NCBI GenBank assembly: GCA_963739795.1
Contig: CAVUBL010000011.1
Span: 1-64,000, forward strand
Length of the DNA: 64,000 nt
From: CAVUBL01 sp963739795
Lineage (GTDB): Bacteria; Acidobacteriota; Thermoanaerobaculia; Multivoradales; DATKCC01
Direction: 5' to 3'
The translations under genes were made by a program, and so were the position numbers. Position 1 is the first letter of the stretch. Every line of letters starts with the position of its first letter. The notes beneath the pieces are model-generated. The model did not search any database. It was given only the letters and a program-made list of their open reading frames with translations, and was not told where the DNA came from. Shown in pieces: positions 41,764-49,236 of the stretch.

Positions 41764-42786
41764 ATGCAACTCGGAATGATCGGACTGGGGCGCATGGGCG
41801 CCAACATGGTGCGCCGCCTGACACGGGGCGGTCACCAGTGCGTCGTCTACGACGTGCATGCGGAGGCAATCGAGAAGCTCATCCACCCGGGGGCCGTCGG
41901 AGCCTCCTCACTCGAGGACCTGGCGGCCCAGCTGGTCCCGCCGCGCGCCATCTGGCTGATGGTGCCGGCGGCGGTGGTGGATCAGGAGCTGGCCAAGCTG
42001 ACGCCATTGCTCGCGGACGGCGACGTCGTGATCGACGGCGGCAACTCCTTCTACCGGGACGACATTCGCCGCGGCGCCGAGCTCGCCAAGCGCGCCATCC
42101 ACTATGTGGACGCCGGCACCAGCGGCGGCGTCGCCGGACTCGAGCGTGGCTTCTGCCTGATGATCGGTGGCGAGGCGGACGTCGTCCGGCGCCTGGGGCC
42201 GATCTTCGCCACCCTCGCCCCCGGCTCCGGCGCTGCCACGCCCACACCTGGCCGTGGAGAGCGCGACAGTACGGCCGCGGCGGGCTACCTGCATTGCGGA
42301 CCGCAAGGGGCCGGCCACTTCGTCAAGATGGTCCACAACGGCATCGAGTACGGCCTCATGGCGGCCTATGCCGAGGGCCTGAACATCCTGCACAACGCAG
42401 ACGCCGGCACACGAGCGCACCAGGCGGATGCCGAGACGGCACCCATGGCCGACCCCGAGGACTACCAGTATTCGTTGGACCTGCCGGAAATCGCCGAGGT
42501 CTGGCGCCGCGGTAGCGTGATCGGCTCGTGGCTGCTGGACCTGACCGCCGCTGCCCTCCTCGACGACCCCGGCCTCGACGAGTACGCGGGCCGCGTGTCG
42601 GATTCGGGTGAAGGACGCTGGACGCTCGCGGCTGCCATCGACGAGGGTGTGCCGGCACCGGTGATCGCCTCGGCGCTCTTCGAGCGCTTCGCCTCTCGCG
42701 GCAATGCCGACTATGCCGACCGCTTGCTCTCCGCCATGCGCAAGCAGTTCGGCGGGCATGACGAGAAGAAAGCGGGAGGAAGCTGA
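41764..42786 (+). CDS. gnd: 6-phosphogluconate dehydrogenase, decarboxylating (short type)
   Basis: A 340-aa enzyme oxidising 6-phosphogluconate to ribulose 5-phosphate and CO2. The dinucleotide fold is at the start (GMIGLGRMGANMVRRL). The substrate and catalytic motifs follow: DGGNSFYRDD, YVDAGTSGGVAGLERG, and GAGHFVKMVHNGIEYGLM with the catalytic Lys. The length is that of the short GndA/YqeC-like class, which in characterised cases prefers NAD, rather than the 470-aa NADP class. It follows the DUF4396 gene by 57 bp in the same direction. A glucose 6-phosphate dehydrogenase gene, usually nearby, is not seen in this window. Confidence 0.93.
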   Translation: MQLGMIGLGRMGANMVRRLTRGGHQCVVYDVHAEAIEKLIHPGAVGASSLEDLAAQLVPPRAIWLMVPAAVVDQELAKLTPLLADGDVVIDGGNSFYRDDIRRGAELAKRAIHYVDAGTSGGVAGLERGFCLMIGGEADVVRRLGPIFATLAPGSGAATPTPGRGERDSTAAAGYLHCGPQGAGHFVKMVHNGIEYGLMAAYAEGLNILHNADAGTRAHQADAETAPMADPEDYQYSLDLPEIAEVWRRGSVIGSWLLDLTAAALLDDPGLDEYAGRVSDSGEGRWTLAAAIDEGVPAPVIASALFERFASRGNADYADRLLSAMRKQFGGHDEKKAGGS

Positions 42787-42825
42787 GATGAGAACCACCA
42801 CCACCAGCCATCAGGAGCGACGTGA

Positions 42826-44172
42826 ATGAAACGAGTCACTTTGACCTGCACGCCGAAGACCGGCCTTGTTTCCGTAGCTCTTGTCGTGCTCATTGCGATG
42901 GGGAGCTCGGAGGTCCAGGCTGTCCCGAGCTTCACCCGCCAGACCGGGCTCAAGTGCAACGTCTGTCACAGCAATCCACCGGAGCTCACTGCGTTCGGAC
43001 GCAAATTCAAGCTCGATGGCTACACGCTCACCGACCACAAGGCGGGCATGACCATCGGGGACGCAGACCTGAAGACGAGTCGAGACTTCCCACTGTCGGC
43101 AATGCTTCTTCTCAGCAACACCGCGGCGAGAACAGCAGTCCCGGGCTCACAGAGCAATAACGCCGGCTTTCCCCAGGCTCTCAGCCTCTTCCTGGCGGGT
43201 CGTATCGCGCCGAATCTCGGGGGGTTCGTGCAAACGACCTATTCGCATCAGGATGACCATCTCACCCTGGACAACGCGGACATCCGCTATGCCCAACACA
43301 CCACTCTGGGCTCCAAGGACCTGCTGTATGGCATGACTCTGAATAACAGCCCGACGGTCGAGGATGCCTGGAACAGCACGCCAGCCTGGGGATACCCCTG
43401 GCTGTCGCCCGAGAGTACTCCTACACCAATTGCTGCGCCGCTTCTGACCGGGGCGCTGGCTCAAGACGTCGCGGGCCTTGGTGCATACACCATGTGGAAT
43501 GACCATCTCTATGCGGATCTCACTCTGTATCGCTCGGAACATGCCGGAGGCGACCAGCCTCTAACCGGCGCCGACTTTCCATTCAACATTTCTGGCGTTG
43601 CACCCTACTGGCGCCTCGCCTGGCAGCAGAAATGGGGACTGAACTACCTCGAGGCTGGTACTTATGGCATCCGCGTGAATTCAGTCCCGGGAGGGGTTTC
43701 TGGCGCCCGTGATACCTATACGGACACCGCCACCGACGTTCAGTATGAACGGCCGGTCGGGATCAGCTCACTCAGCCTCCACGCGGCCTCCATTCACGAG
43801 CGCACGAGTCTCGATGGCACGTTCGCCGCCGGCGGCGCGGCCACCACCTCGCACAACCTGGACACGGTACGAGCGGACGCCACATATCACCTACGAAGCC
43901 GATATTCCTTCACCCTCGCCGGTTTCTCGACCACAGGCACCTCCGATGCGATTCTCTTTGCGCCAGGGCCGGTGGACGGCAGTCTACTCGGAAGTCCCAA
44001 CAGTAGCGGCTTCGTCGCGCAAGCGGGCTTCTGGCCGCAAGAGAACATCGAGCTGGCGATCGCGTACGGCGGCTACACGAAGTTCAACGGCGCGAGCCGC
44101 AACTACGACGGATCTGGCCGGAACGCTTCGGACAATGACTCGCTCTACGTCTCTCTGTGGCTGATCTTCTGA
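42826..44172 (+). CDS. Outer-membrane mono-heme c-type cytochrome/porin-like protein
   Basis: A 448-aa protein with a signal peptide (about 1-32, VALVVLIAMGSSEVQA) and a single heme c motif CNVCH at 44-48, followed by PPELTAFGRKFKLDGY. The rest alternates short amphipathic strands ending in an aromatic (LYVSLWLIF), the mark of an outer-membrane beta-barrel. Proteins of this layout are thought to pass electrons across the outer membrane. AGGAG lies before the ATG. It is 14 bp upstream of the Rieske gene and should be co-transcribed with it and the cytochrome b/c fusion, suggesting a route from quinol to an external or periplasmic acceptor. Confidence 0.8.
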   Translation: MKRVTLTCTPKTGLVSVALVVLIAMGSSEVQAVPSFTRQTGLKCNVCHSNPPELTAFGRKFKLDGYTLTDHKAGMTIGDADLKTSRDFPLSAMLLLSNTAARTAVPGSQSNNAGFPQALSLFLAGRIAPNLGGFVQTTYSHQDDHLTLDNADIRYAQHTTLGSKDLLYGMTLNNSPTVEDAWNSTPAWGYPWLSPESTPTPIAAPLLTGALAQDVAGLGAYTMWNDHLYADLTLYRSEHAGGDQPLTGADFPFNISGVAPYWRLAWQQKWGLNYLEAGTYGIRVNSVPGGVSGARDTYTDTATDVQYERPVGISSLSLHAASIHERTSLDGTFAAGGAATTSHNLDTVRADATYHLRSRYSFTLAGFSTTGTSDAILFAPGPVDGSLLGSPNSSGFVAQAGFWPQENIELAIAYGGYTKFNGASRNYDGSGRNASDNDSLYVSLWLIF

Positions 44173-44186
44173 CGAAAGAGGCATCG

Positions 44187-44729
44187 ATGGAACCAGCGAC
44201 TAGTGAAGATCGGCTATCTACCTCGGGGGAATCACGAAGATCGTTTCTTGGCGCCCTGCTCGGGTTGGCGTCGGCCTTCGTCGGCGCCCTGTTGGCGGTT
44301 CCGGTGCTGCGCTATATCTCCTATCCGGTGACCGCCAAGTCCGGCGATTCTGACTGGACGGAGGTGGGCCCGGTCGCGAGCCTGGCCAACACCCAGGCGC
44401 CCCTGCGCCATACGCTCGACGTCAAGCGGCGCGATGGGTGGCGCGAGACTGCCACCCAGCCGGTGGTCTACATCATCAACACGGCCGGACAGATCAAGGT
44501 GTTGTCCGCCATCTGTCCCCACCTCGGCTGCACGGTCCCCTGGAACCCCGGCCGCAACGAGTTTGTATGCCCCTGCCATGGGGGTACGTTCTCTGCGAAC
44601 GGCACCTATCTCTCGGGGCCGCCCCGACGCGGGCTCGATTCTCTGGAAACCAGAGTGTCCGGAGGCAAGATGATGGTGAAGTTTCAATATTTCCGTCCCG
44701 ACGTGCCCTACAAGCAGGTCACCGGGTGA
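44187..44729 (+). CDS. Rieske [2Fe-2S] protein of a bc-type complex
   Basis: A 180-aa protein with a Tat-like start (SRRSFLGALLG) and one membrane anchor (about 19-42). The Rieske cluster motifs are CPHLGC (110-115) and CPCHGG (128-133). The predicted ligands are C110, H112, C128 and H131, and C115/C130 the disulfide; all are present. SGPPRRGLDSLE is the usual segment after the cluster. The start at 44187 follows GAAAGAGG; an in-frame ATG at 44157 overlaps the previous gene. It passes electrons from quinol to cytochrome c in the complex formed with the next gene. Confidence 0.93.
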   Translation: MEPATSEDRLSTSGESRRSFLGALLGLASAFVGALLAVPVLRYISYPVTAKSGDSDWTEVGPVASLANTQAPLRHTLDVKRRDGWRETATQPVVYIINTAGQIKVLSAICPHLGCTVPWNPGRNEFVCPCHGGTFSANGTYLSGPPRRGLDSLETRVSGGKMMVKFQYFRPDVPYKQVTG

Positions 44730-44749
44730 GCACCGGAGGTCCATCTACC

Positions 44750-46951
44750 ATGGCCGATCCAAGACCGACAGAGGGCCGCAGCAGGCACAGCCTGCCGCGG
44801 CGCCTGTGGCAATGGGTAGACAAACGCACCGGCGTGGAGCGGCTCTTGCGGCACTCCCTCGCCGAGCCCATCCCGGGCGGCGCCCGTCTCGCGTATGTGT
44901 TCGGCTCTGCTCTTCTCTTCATCTTCCTTTCGCAGCTCGTTACCGGCATATGCCTGGCCCTGTACTACGTCCCTTCCCCCCTGAGCGCGCATACGAGCGT
45001 GGCCTACATCGTCAAGGAAGTGGCCGGTGGGTCCTTCCTGCGAAGTCTGCATTCCTACGGCTCGAGCGCCATGGTCGTGGTTCTCGTCCTCCATTTCTTG
45101 CAGACCTTCTTCTACGGCTCCTACAAGGGCAGGCGCGAGCTACTGTGGATTTCCGGCTGCACGCTCTCGCTTCTCGTTCTGGGAATGACGTTCACCGGGT
45201 ACCTGCTGTCGTGGGATCAGAGGGCGTACTCCGCGGGCTCCGTGGGTACCGACATCGTCGGGCAGGTGCCTTTCATCGGTGAAACCCTCAGGCTGCTATT
45301 GCGCGGTGGCACGACGATGGGCGCTCTGACGCTATCCCGGTTCTACGTGCTTCACATTCTGGTCGTTCCGGGCCTGATCTTCGCCTTCGTGGCGATCCAT
45401 GTCGTCTTGTTCCGGAAGGCAGGCGCCGCGGGTCCCGTGACGGAGGATCCGGTCAAGCCAAGCTTGCCCACGGAGATGTTCTACCCGAAGCAGGTCTTGA
45501 TCGACATGGCCTTCGCGCTTTTTGTCATGGGCGTCCTGGGCATGCTGGCGCACTTCGTTCCGGTGACGCTGGGACTCCAGGCGGATCCGACGAATACCCG
45601 CTACTTGCCGCGTCCCGAGTGGTACTACCTGCCGATGTTTCAATGGCTGAAGTACTGGCAAGGGTGGCGGACAGTCATCGGGGTCTTCATCATACCGGTG
45701 ATTCTGATTGGACTGTTCTTCTCGCTACCGTTCATGGACCGCGGCCTCGAGCGGCGCCCGTGGCGCAGACCGATTCCCGTGGTCGCCGTCTTGATCGTGT
45801 TGATCGGCATGGTGTGGCTCGGCCTGACCAGCCATCTCGAGGACTCGCGCAACCCCATCATTGCCGCCCAGCTCGCCCAGCAGAACCAGGAAGAGAACGT
45901 GTACTCCCAGTCCGCTTTCGAGCCGTATTCGGCGGCGCCATCCTCCGGTGACAGCTCGCCGACTGCACTCGCTGGAACCGTCGCGCAGGGGAAGGGCATC
46001 TTTGAGTCTCACGGCTGCAGTGGATGCCACGGAGCGAGCGGCGGTGGCGATGTGGGGCCGGCGCTGACTCAAATCTCGAGCCGATTTTCGGCCGCTCAAT
46101 TGACCGCGCTACTGAAGGCGCCGACAGCGAAGATGAAGGCTGGAGGCATGGTCGCCCTGACCTTGGATCGAGCGGAGCTGAGCTCTCTGGTGTCTTACCT
46201 CGCGAGCCTCGGAGGAGCGGCGAGCACACCTGTGGCGGCCCAACCAGCCCCCGGGCCTTCGCCACCTGCCCCGACTCAGGCGGGATCGGGCTCGCCGGCC
46301 GGTCCGTCGAAGGCAGCGACAGGAAGTTCACCAGCCGATGCAACCGCTGCCTCCCGGGGGAAGGGGCTTTTCGATTCCCAGCGCTGCAGTGGATGCCACG
46401 GAGCGGGCGGGGCGGGCGGTGTCGGGCCGGCGCTGACCCATATCTCGAGTCGGTTCCCGCCGCCGCGCTTGACGGCGCTCCTGAAGGCGCCCACCGCCAA
46501 GATGAAAGCTGCCGGCATGGTTCCTTTGACTCTGAATGGCGCTGACATGAAGGCTCTGGTGTCCTACTTGACGGGCCTCGGGAAAGCAGCCACGGCCCCG
46601 GTGGCGCCACCTGCGGGTTCCGCATCGCCAGCGGCGCCAGCTGGTGCGGCGCCAGCCAATGCCGGACCCAGTGCGACAGCCGCACAGTCGAAGGCCGAAT
46701 CCAGAGGGAAAGTAGTCTTCGAGGCTCACCGTTGCGCTGACTGCCACGGGACGAATGGGGTCGGAGGAACAGCGGCGGCGCCAGCCCTTGCGGGCACCGG
46801 CAAGAACTTCGCACCCGCTCAACTGACGACGATGCTCGAGCATCCTACCGCCCGCATGCAACACGGTGGAATGCCGGCGGTCTCTCTGAGCAAGAAGGAC
46901 TTGGAGGCCCTCGTGGCCTACGTGAGCTCTATTTCCCATGACACCAACTGA
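44750..46951 (+). CDS. Cytochrome b (full-length) fused to three cytochrome c domains
   Basis: A 733-aa protein. Residues 40-365 are cytochrome b: heme-b ligands H101/H115 (HSYGSSAMVVVLVLH) and H202/H217, the quinol-site motif PEWY at 289-292, and at least eight membrane segments. Then three cytochrome c domains are joined by Pro/Ala-rich linkers: CSGCH at 423-427, CSGCH at 546-550 and CADCH at 662-666. Each has a distal Met candidate (KMKAGGMV, KMKAAGMV, RMQHGGMP). The bc1/b6f function needs a cytochrome c1 or f, and here the electron carrier is covalently attached in triplicate. CCGGAGGT precedes the ATG. With the Rieske protein it forms a compact quinol oxidase module for a soluble or outer-membrane acceptor. 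Confidence 0.92.
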   Translation: MADPRPTEGRSRHSLPRRLWQWVDKRTGVERLLRHSLAEPIPGGARLAYVFGSALLFIFLSQLVTGICLALYYVPSPLSAHTSVAYIVKEVAGGSFLRSLHSYGSSAMVVVLVLHFLQTFFYGSYKGRRELLWISGCTLSLLVLGMTFTGYLLSWDQRAYSAGSVGTDIVGQVPFIGETLRLLLRGGTTMGALTLSRFYVLHILVVPGLIFAFVAIHVVLFRKAGAAGPVTEDPVKPSLPTEMFYPKQVLIDMAFALFVMGVLGMLAHFVPVTLGLQADPTNTRYLPRPEWYYLPMFQWLKYWQGWRTVIGVFIIPVILIGLFFSLPFMDRGLERRPWRRPIPVVAVLIVLIGMVWLGLTSHLEDSRNPIIAAQLAQQNQEENVYSQSAFEPYSAAPSSGDSSPTALAGTVAQGKGIFESHGCSGCHGASGGGDVGPALTQISSRFSAAQLTALLKAPTAKMKAGGMVALTLDRAELSSLVSYLASLGGAASTPVAAQPAPGPSPPAPTQAGSGSPAGPSKAATGSSPADATAASRGKGLFDSQRCSGCHGAGGAGGVGPALTHISSRFPPPRLTALLKAPTAKMKAAGMVPLTLNGADMKALVSYLTGLGKAATAPVAPPAGSASPAAPAGAAPANAGPSATAAQSKAESRGKVVFEAHRCADCHGTNGVGGTAAAPALAGTGKNFAPAQLTTMLEHPTARMQHGGMPAVSLSKKDLEALVAYVSSISHDTN

Positions 46952-47070
46952 CCCACGCGTCCTGGCGATCAACGGCGGCTCGTCGAGCATCCGCTTCGCG
47001 CTCTATGACTTGGGCACACCCTACGGCGAGGGCTCGACGGGAAGATCGACCAGATCGGCGCGCGCGGCGC
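46938..47070 (+). pseudogene. ackA: Acetate kinase N-terminal remnant
   Basis: From an ATG overlapping the cytochrome stop the frame reads DPRVLAINGGSSSIRFALYD, the diagnostic first strand and phosphate loop of acetate kinase. After PYGE the frame is lost, and a shifted frame gives LDGKIDQIGA, which also fits acetate kinase. Everything beyond about 45 codons is missing. It joins directly to a phosphoketolase remnant, so a deletion has fused two neighbouring genes. Confidence 0.75.
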
Positions 47071-47080
47071 GGCTCTCCTC

Positions 47081-47200
47081 AACTTCATCTACGTGCACCT
47101 GAGCCGCGTCATCAAGAAATATGACCTGGACATGTTCTACGTCGCCGGGCCCTGTCACGGCGGTCCGGCGATCGTCGGCAATGTCTACCTCGGAGGATGA
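47081..47200 (+). pseudogene. xfp: Phosphoketolase (XFP) remnant
   Basis: Thirty-nine codons read NFIYVHLSRVIKKYDLDMFY and then VAGPCHGGPAIVGNVYLGG, ending at TGA. This is the N-terminal substrate/ThDP region of phosphoketolase (usually NFIYVHLNRVIKKYDLDM and GPGHGGPA). No start codon is in frame and the rest of the roughly 800-aa enzyme is missing. Together with the acetate kinase scrap it shows that a phosphoketolase bypass once belonged to this cluster. Confidence 0.8.
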
Positions 47201-47343
47201 ATCCAAACCCGAGAGTGAGCCTGAAGCCAAAACGGAGCCTGAAGGGGAAGCGTGATCATGGTTCCGGACTGGCTGCACTTCCTTTCCCGCTTCGCTTCGC
47301 TCAGAGGCATAGAGATGAAGATCGATTCCAAGCAGGCACCTTA
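47201..47343. other. Short spacer with possible gene remnant
   Basis: At 47258 an ATG behind AAGGGG opens a 28-codon frame (MVPDWLHFLSRFASLRGIE) ending just after the exchanger start. VPDWLH recalls the first residues of some DUF4396-type membrane proteins, so it may be a third deletion scrap. Evidence is thin. Confidence 0.25.
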
Positions 47344-48354
47344 ATGACAGTACCGTCGGCTGCATCGATATTTTCCGTATGTGCCGTCCTGATGACAATA
47401 TCCAGCTTTGTTCTGAGCGGAAGCCTCAGCACGCTCAAGGTGCGCTTTCATATATCCGGTGGGTTGCTCGGCATGCTTGCTGCTTTAGGCGCGGCCACCC
47501 CCGAGATTTCCTCCGCCGGCACCGCTCTGTTCGTAAAGCAACATGACGTTGGCGTGGGTATCATCGTCGGCTCGAACCTTTTCAATCTGGCGGCTCTATT
47601 GGGGCTATGCGCACTGCTTGCCGGCAGGCTGCCCCTGAGAATGCAGGCCATCGTCTTGAACGGCGCGATAGCGCTGCTCGTAACACTGGTGATGTGTTCG
47701 CTGGTCTTCGGATTGATCTCAGCTCCAGTCAGCGTTGTGTTCCTCCTCTGCGTGCTGGTTCCGTATGCGATTGTGTCGGGCTTGACCGCCAGTCGCATGA
47801 AACGATGGAGACTGCCTGCAGGGATCCGAACCTTTGTGACCGAGGCGTTCGCCCCGGCTCACCATGCGCCAGAGAGCGGGTTAGCGGACGTGCCGACCTC
47901 CTGGTCCTGGGCATGGATGGGAGGGGCTGCGCTGATCGTCATCATTGTCACCTGCATGGGGATGGTTCGCTCAGCGGTGTTCTTGAGCGACGCATGGAAA
48001 CTGAACAAGACGATCCTGGGTGTGGTCATCCTCGCCGTGTTCACCGGCATTCCCGACGTCATTACGGCGATCAAGCTGGCTCGGGATGGCAGAGGAACTG
48101 CCGTCATGAGCGAAGCGCTGAACAGCAATACCTTGAATATCCTGTTTGGCATCTGCCTTCCCGCCACGCTGTTCGGCGTTGGCAGCCTGGCAGGGCAGAC
48201 ACTATTTTCGGTGTGGTGGCTGCTGGGCATCACGGCGATAAACCTGGCCCTTCTATATGGCACTAAAGGATTCACCCGGATGGGCGGCGCGCTGAGCGTC
48301 GGCTTGTACGTAGTGTTTATCAGCGTAGTAATTGCATGGAGCGTGATGACATGA
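47344..48354 (+). CDS. Sodium/calcium exchanger family (CaCA) membrane protein
   Basis: A 336-aa polytopic membrane protein with the two inverted alpha-repeats of the CaCA superfamily. The first is GMLAALGAATPEISSAGTAL then GSNLFNLAALLGL; the second is LGVVILAVFTGIPDVITAIK then SEALNSNTLNILFG. The acidic residue in each (E in ATPE, D in IPD) and the Asn-rich partners are those that bind the cation. The start at 47344 is chosen because the 49 residues before it are basic, low-complexity and overlap the phosphoketolase remnant. It exchanges Na+ or H+ for a divalent cation across the inner membrane. It overlaps the PPK2 gene. Confidence 0.85.
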   Translation: MTVPSAASIFSVCAVLMTISSFVLSGSLSTLKVRFHISGGLLGMLAALGAATPEISSAGTALFVKQHDVGVGIIVGSNLFNLAALLGLCALLAGRLPLRMQAIVLNGAIALLVTLVMCSLVFGLISAPVSVVFLLCVLVPYAIVSGLTASRMKRWRLPAGIRTFVTEAFAPAHHAPESGLADVPTSWSWAWMGGAALIVIIVTCMGMVRSAVFLSDAWKLNKTILGVVILAVFTGIPDVITAIKLARDGRGTAVMSEALNSNTLNILFGICLPATLFGVGSLAGQTLFSVWWLLGITAINLALLYGTKGFTRMGGALSVGLYVVFISVVIAWSVMT

Positions 48355-49220
48355 AGATCAATTCAAAGGAGTTCCGCGTGCGGCCGAGAGAACACATCTC
48401 GCTCGCCCAGCGGCCGACGACCGTAAAGCCCTTCTGCAAGTCGAAGAAGCGGTATAAGAAACTTCTGGAAGAACACGTCGAGGAGTTGAGCTCGCTGCAA
48501 CGCCTTCACTACGCGTCCAGCCGCTATGCCTTGCTGCTGATCTTTCAAGGGATGGACGCCGCCGGCAAGGACGGCGCCATCCGGCACGTCATGTCCGGTG
48601 TCAACCCCCAGGGTTGCGAGGTCTTCAGCTTCAAGCAACCGAGCGCCGAGGAGCTGGAGCACGACTTTCTCTGGCGCACGACGTGCCGGCTTCCCGAGCG
48701 AGGGCGGATCGGCATCTTCAATCGCTCCTACTACGAGGAGGTGCTCGTCGTTCGCGTGCATCCGGAGCTACTCGAAAGTCAGAGACTGCCGAGCGAACTG
48801 GTGGACGAAGACACTCTCTGGCGAGAGCGGTATCGTTCCATCGTTGACTTGGAGGAGCATCTCCACCGCAACGGCACCCGGATCGTCAAGTTTTTTCTGC
48901 ACCTGTCGAAAGACGAACAGGCGAAGCGTTTCCTCGAGCGGATCGACGACGCGGACAAGAACTGGAAGTTCGGCACCTCGGACATGCAGGAGAGGAAGCG
49001 CTGGAAGCAATACATGGCGGCCTACGAGGCTTGCCTGAGCGCGACCAGTACAGATATCGCACCTTGGTACATCGTTCCCGCCGACGACAAGGACGATGCC
49101 CGGCTGATCGTGTCGCAGATCGTCCTCGATGCGCTCGGCGGGTTGAAGATGGCGTATCCGAAGACCACGGCGAAGCGGCGCCGGGAGCTGGCATCGATTC
49201 GCAAGGCGCTGGCAAAGTAG
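48351..49220 (+). CDS. ppk2: Polyphosphate kinase 2 family protein
   Basis: A 289-aa PPK2 enzyme that uses polyphosphate to phosphorylate nucleotides. Walker A is FQGMDAAGKDGAIRHVMSGV, the lid follows, and Walker B with the typical Arg is FNRSYYEEVLVVRVHPE. KFFLHLSKDEQAKRFLERI and WKFGTSDMQERKRWKQYM complete the family pattern. The length fits the class III single-domain form, which tends to phosphorylate AMP or ADP. The start at 48351 overlaps the exchanger stop (ATGA) and has GGAG 9 nt before it; 48336 is an alternative. It converges on transketolase with only 16 bp between stops. Confidence 0.92.
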   Translation: MKINSKEFRVRPREHISLAQRPTTVKPFCKSKKRYKKLLEEHVEELSSLQRLHYASSRYALLLIFQGMDAAGKDGAIRHVMSGVNPQGCEVFSFKQPSAEELEHDFLWRTTCRLPERGRIGIFNRSYYEEVLVVRVHPELLESQRLPSELVDEDTLWRERYRSIVDLEEHLHRNGTRIVKFFLHLSKDEQAKRFLERIDDADKNWKFGTSDMQERKRWKQYMAAYEACLSATSTDIAPWYIVPADDKDDARLIVSQIVLDALGGLKMAYPKTTAKRRRELASIRKALAK

Positions 49221-49236
49221 CGGCTTCGCGACGGCC

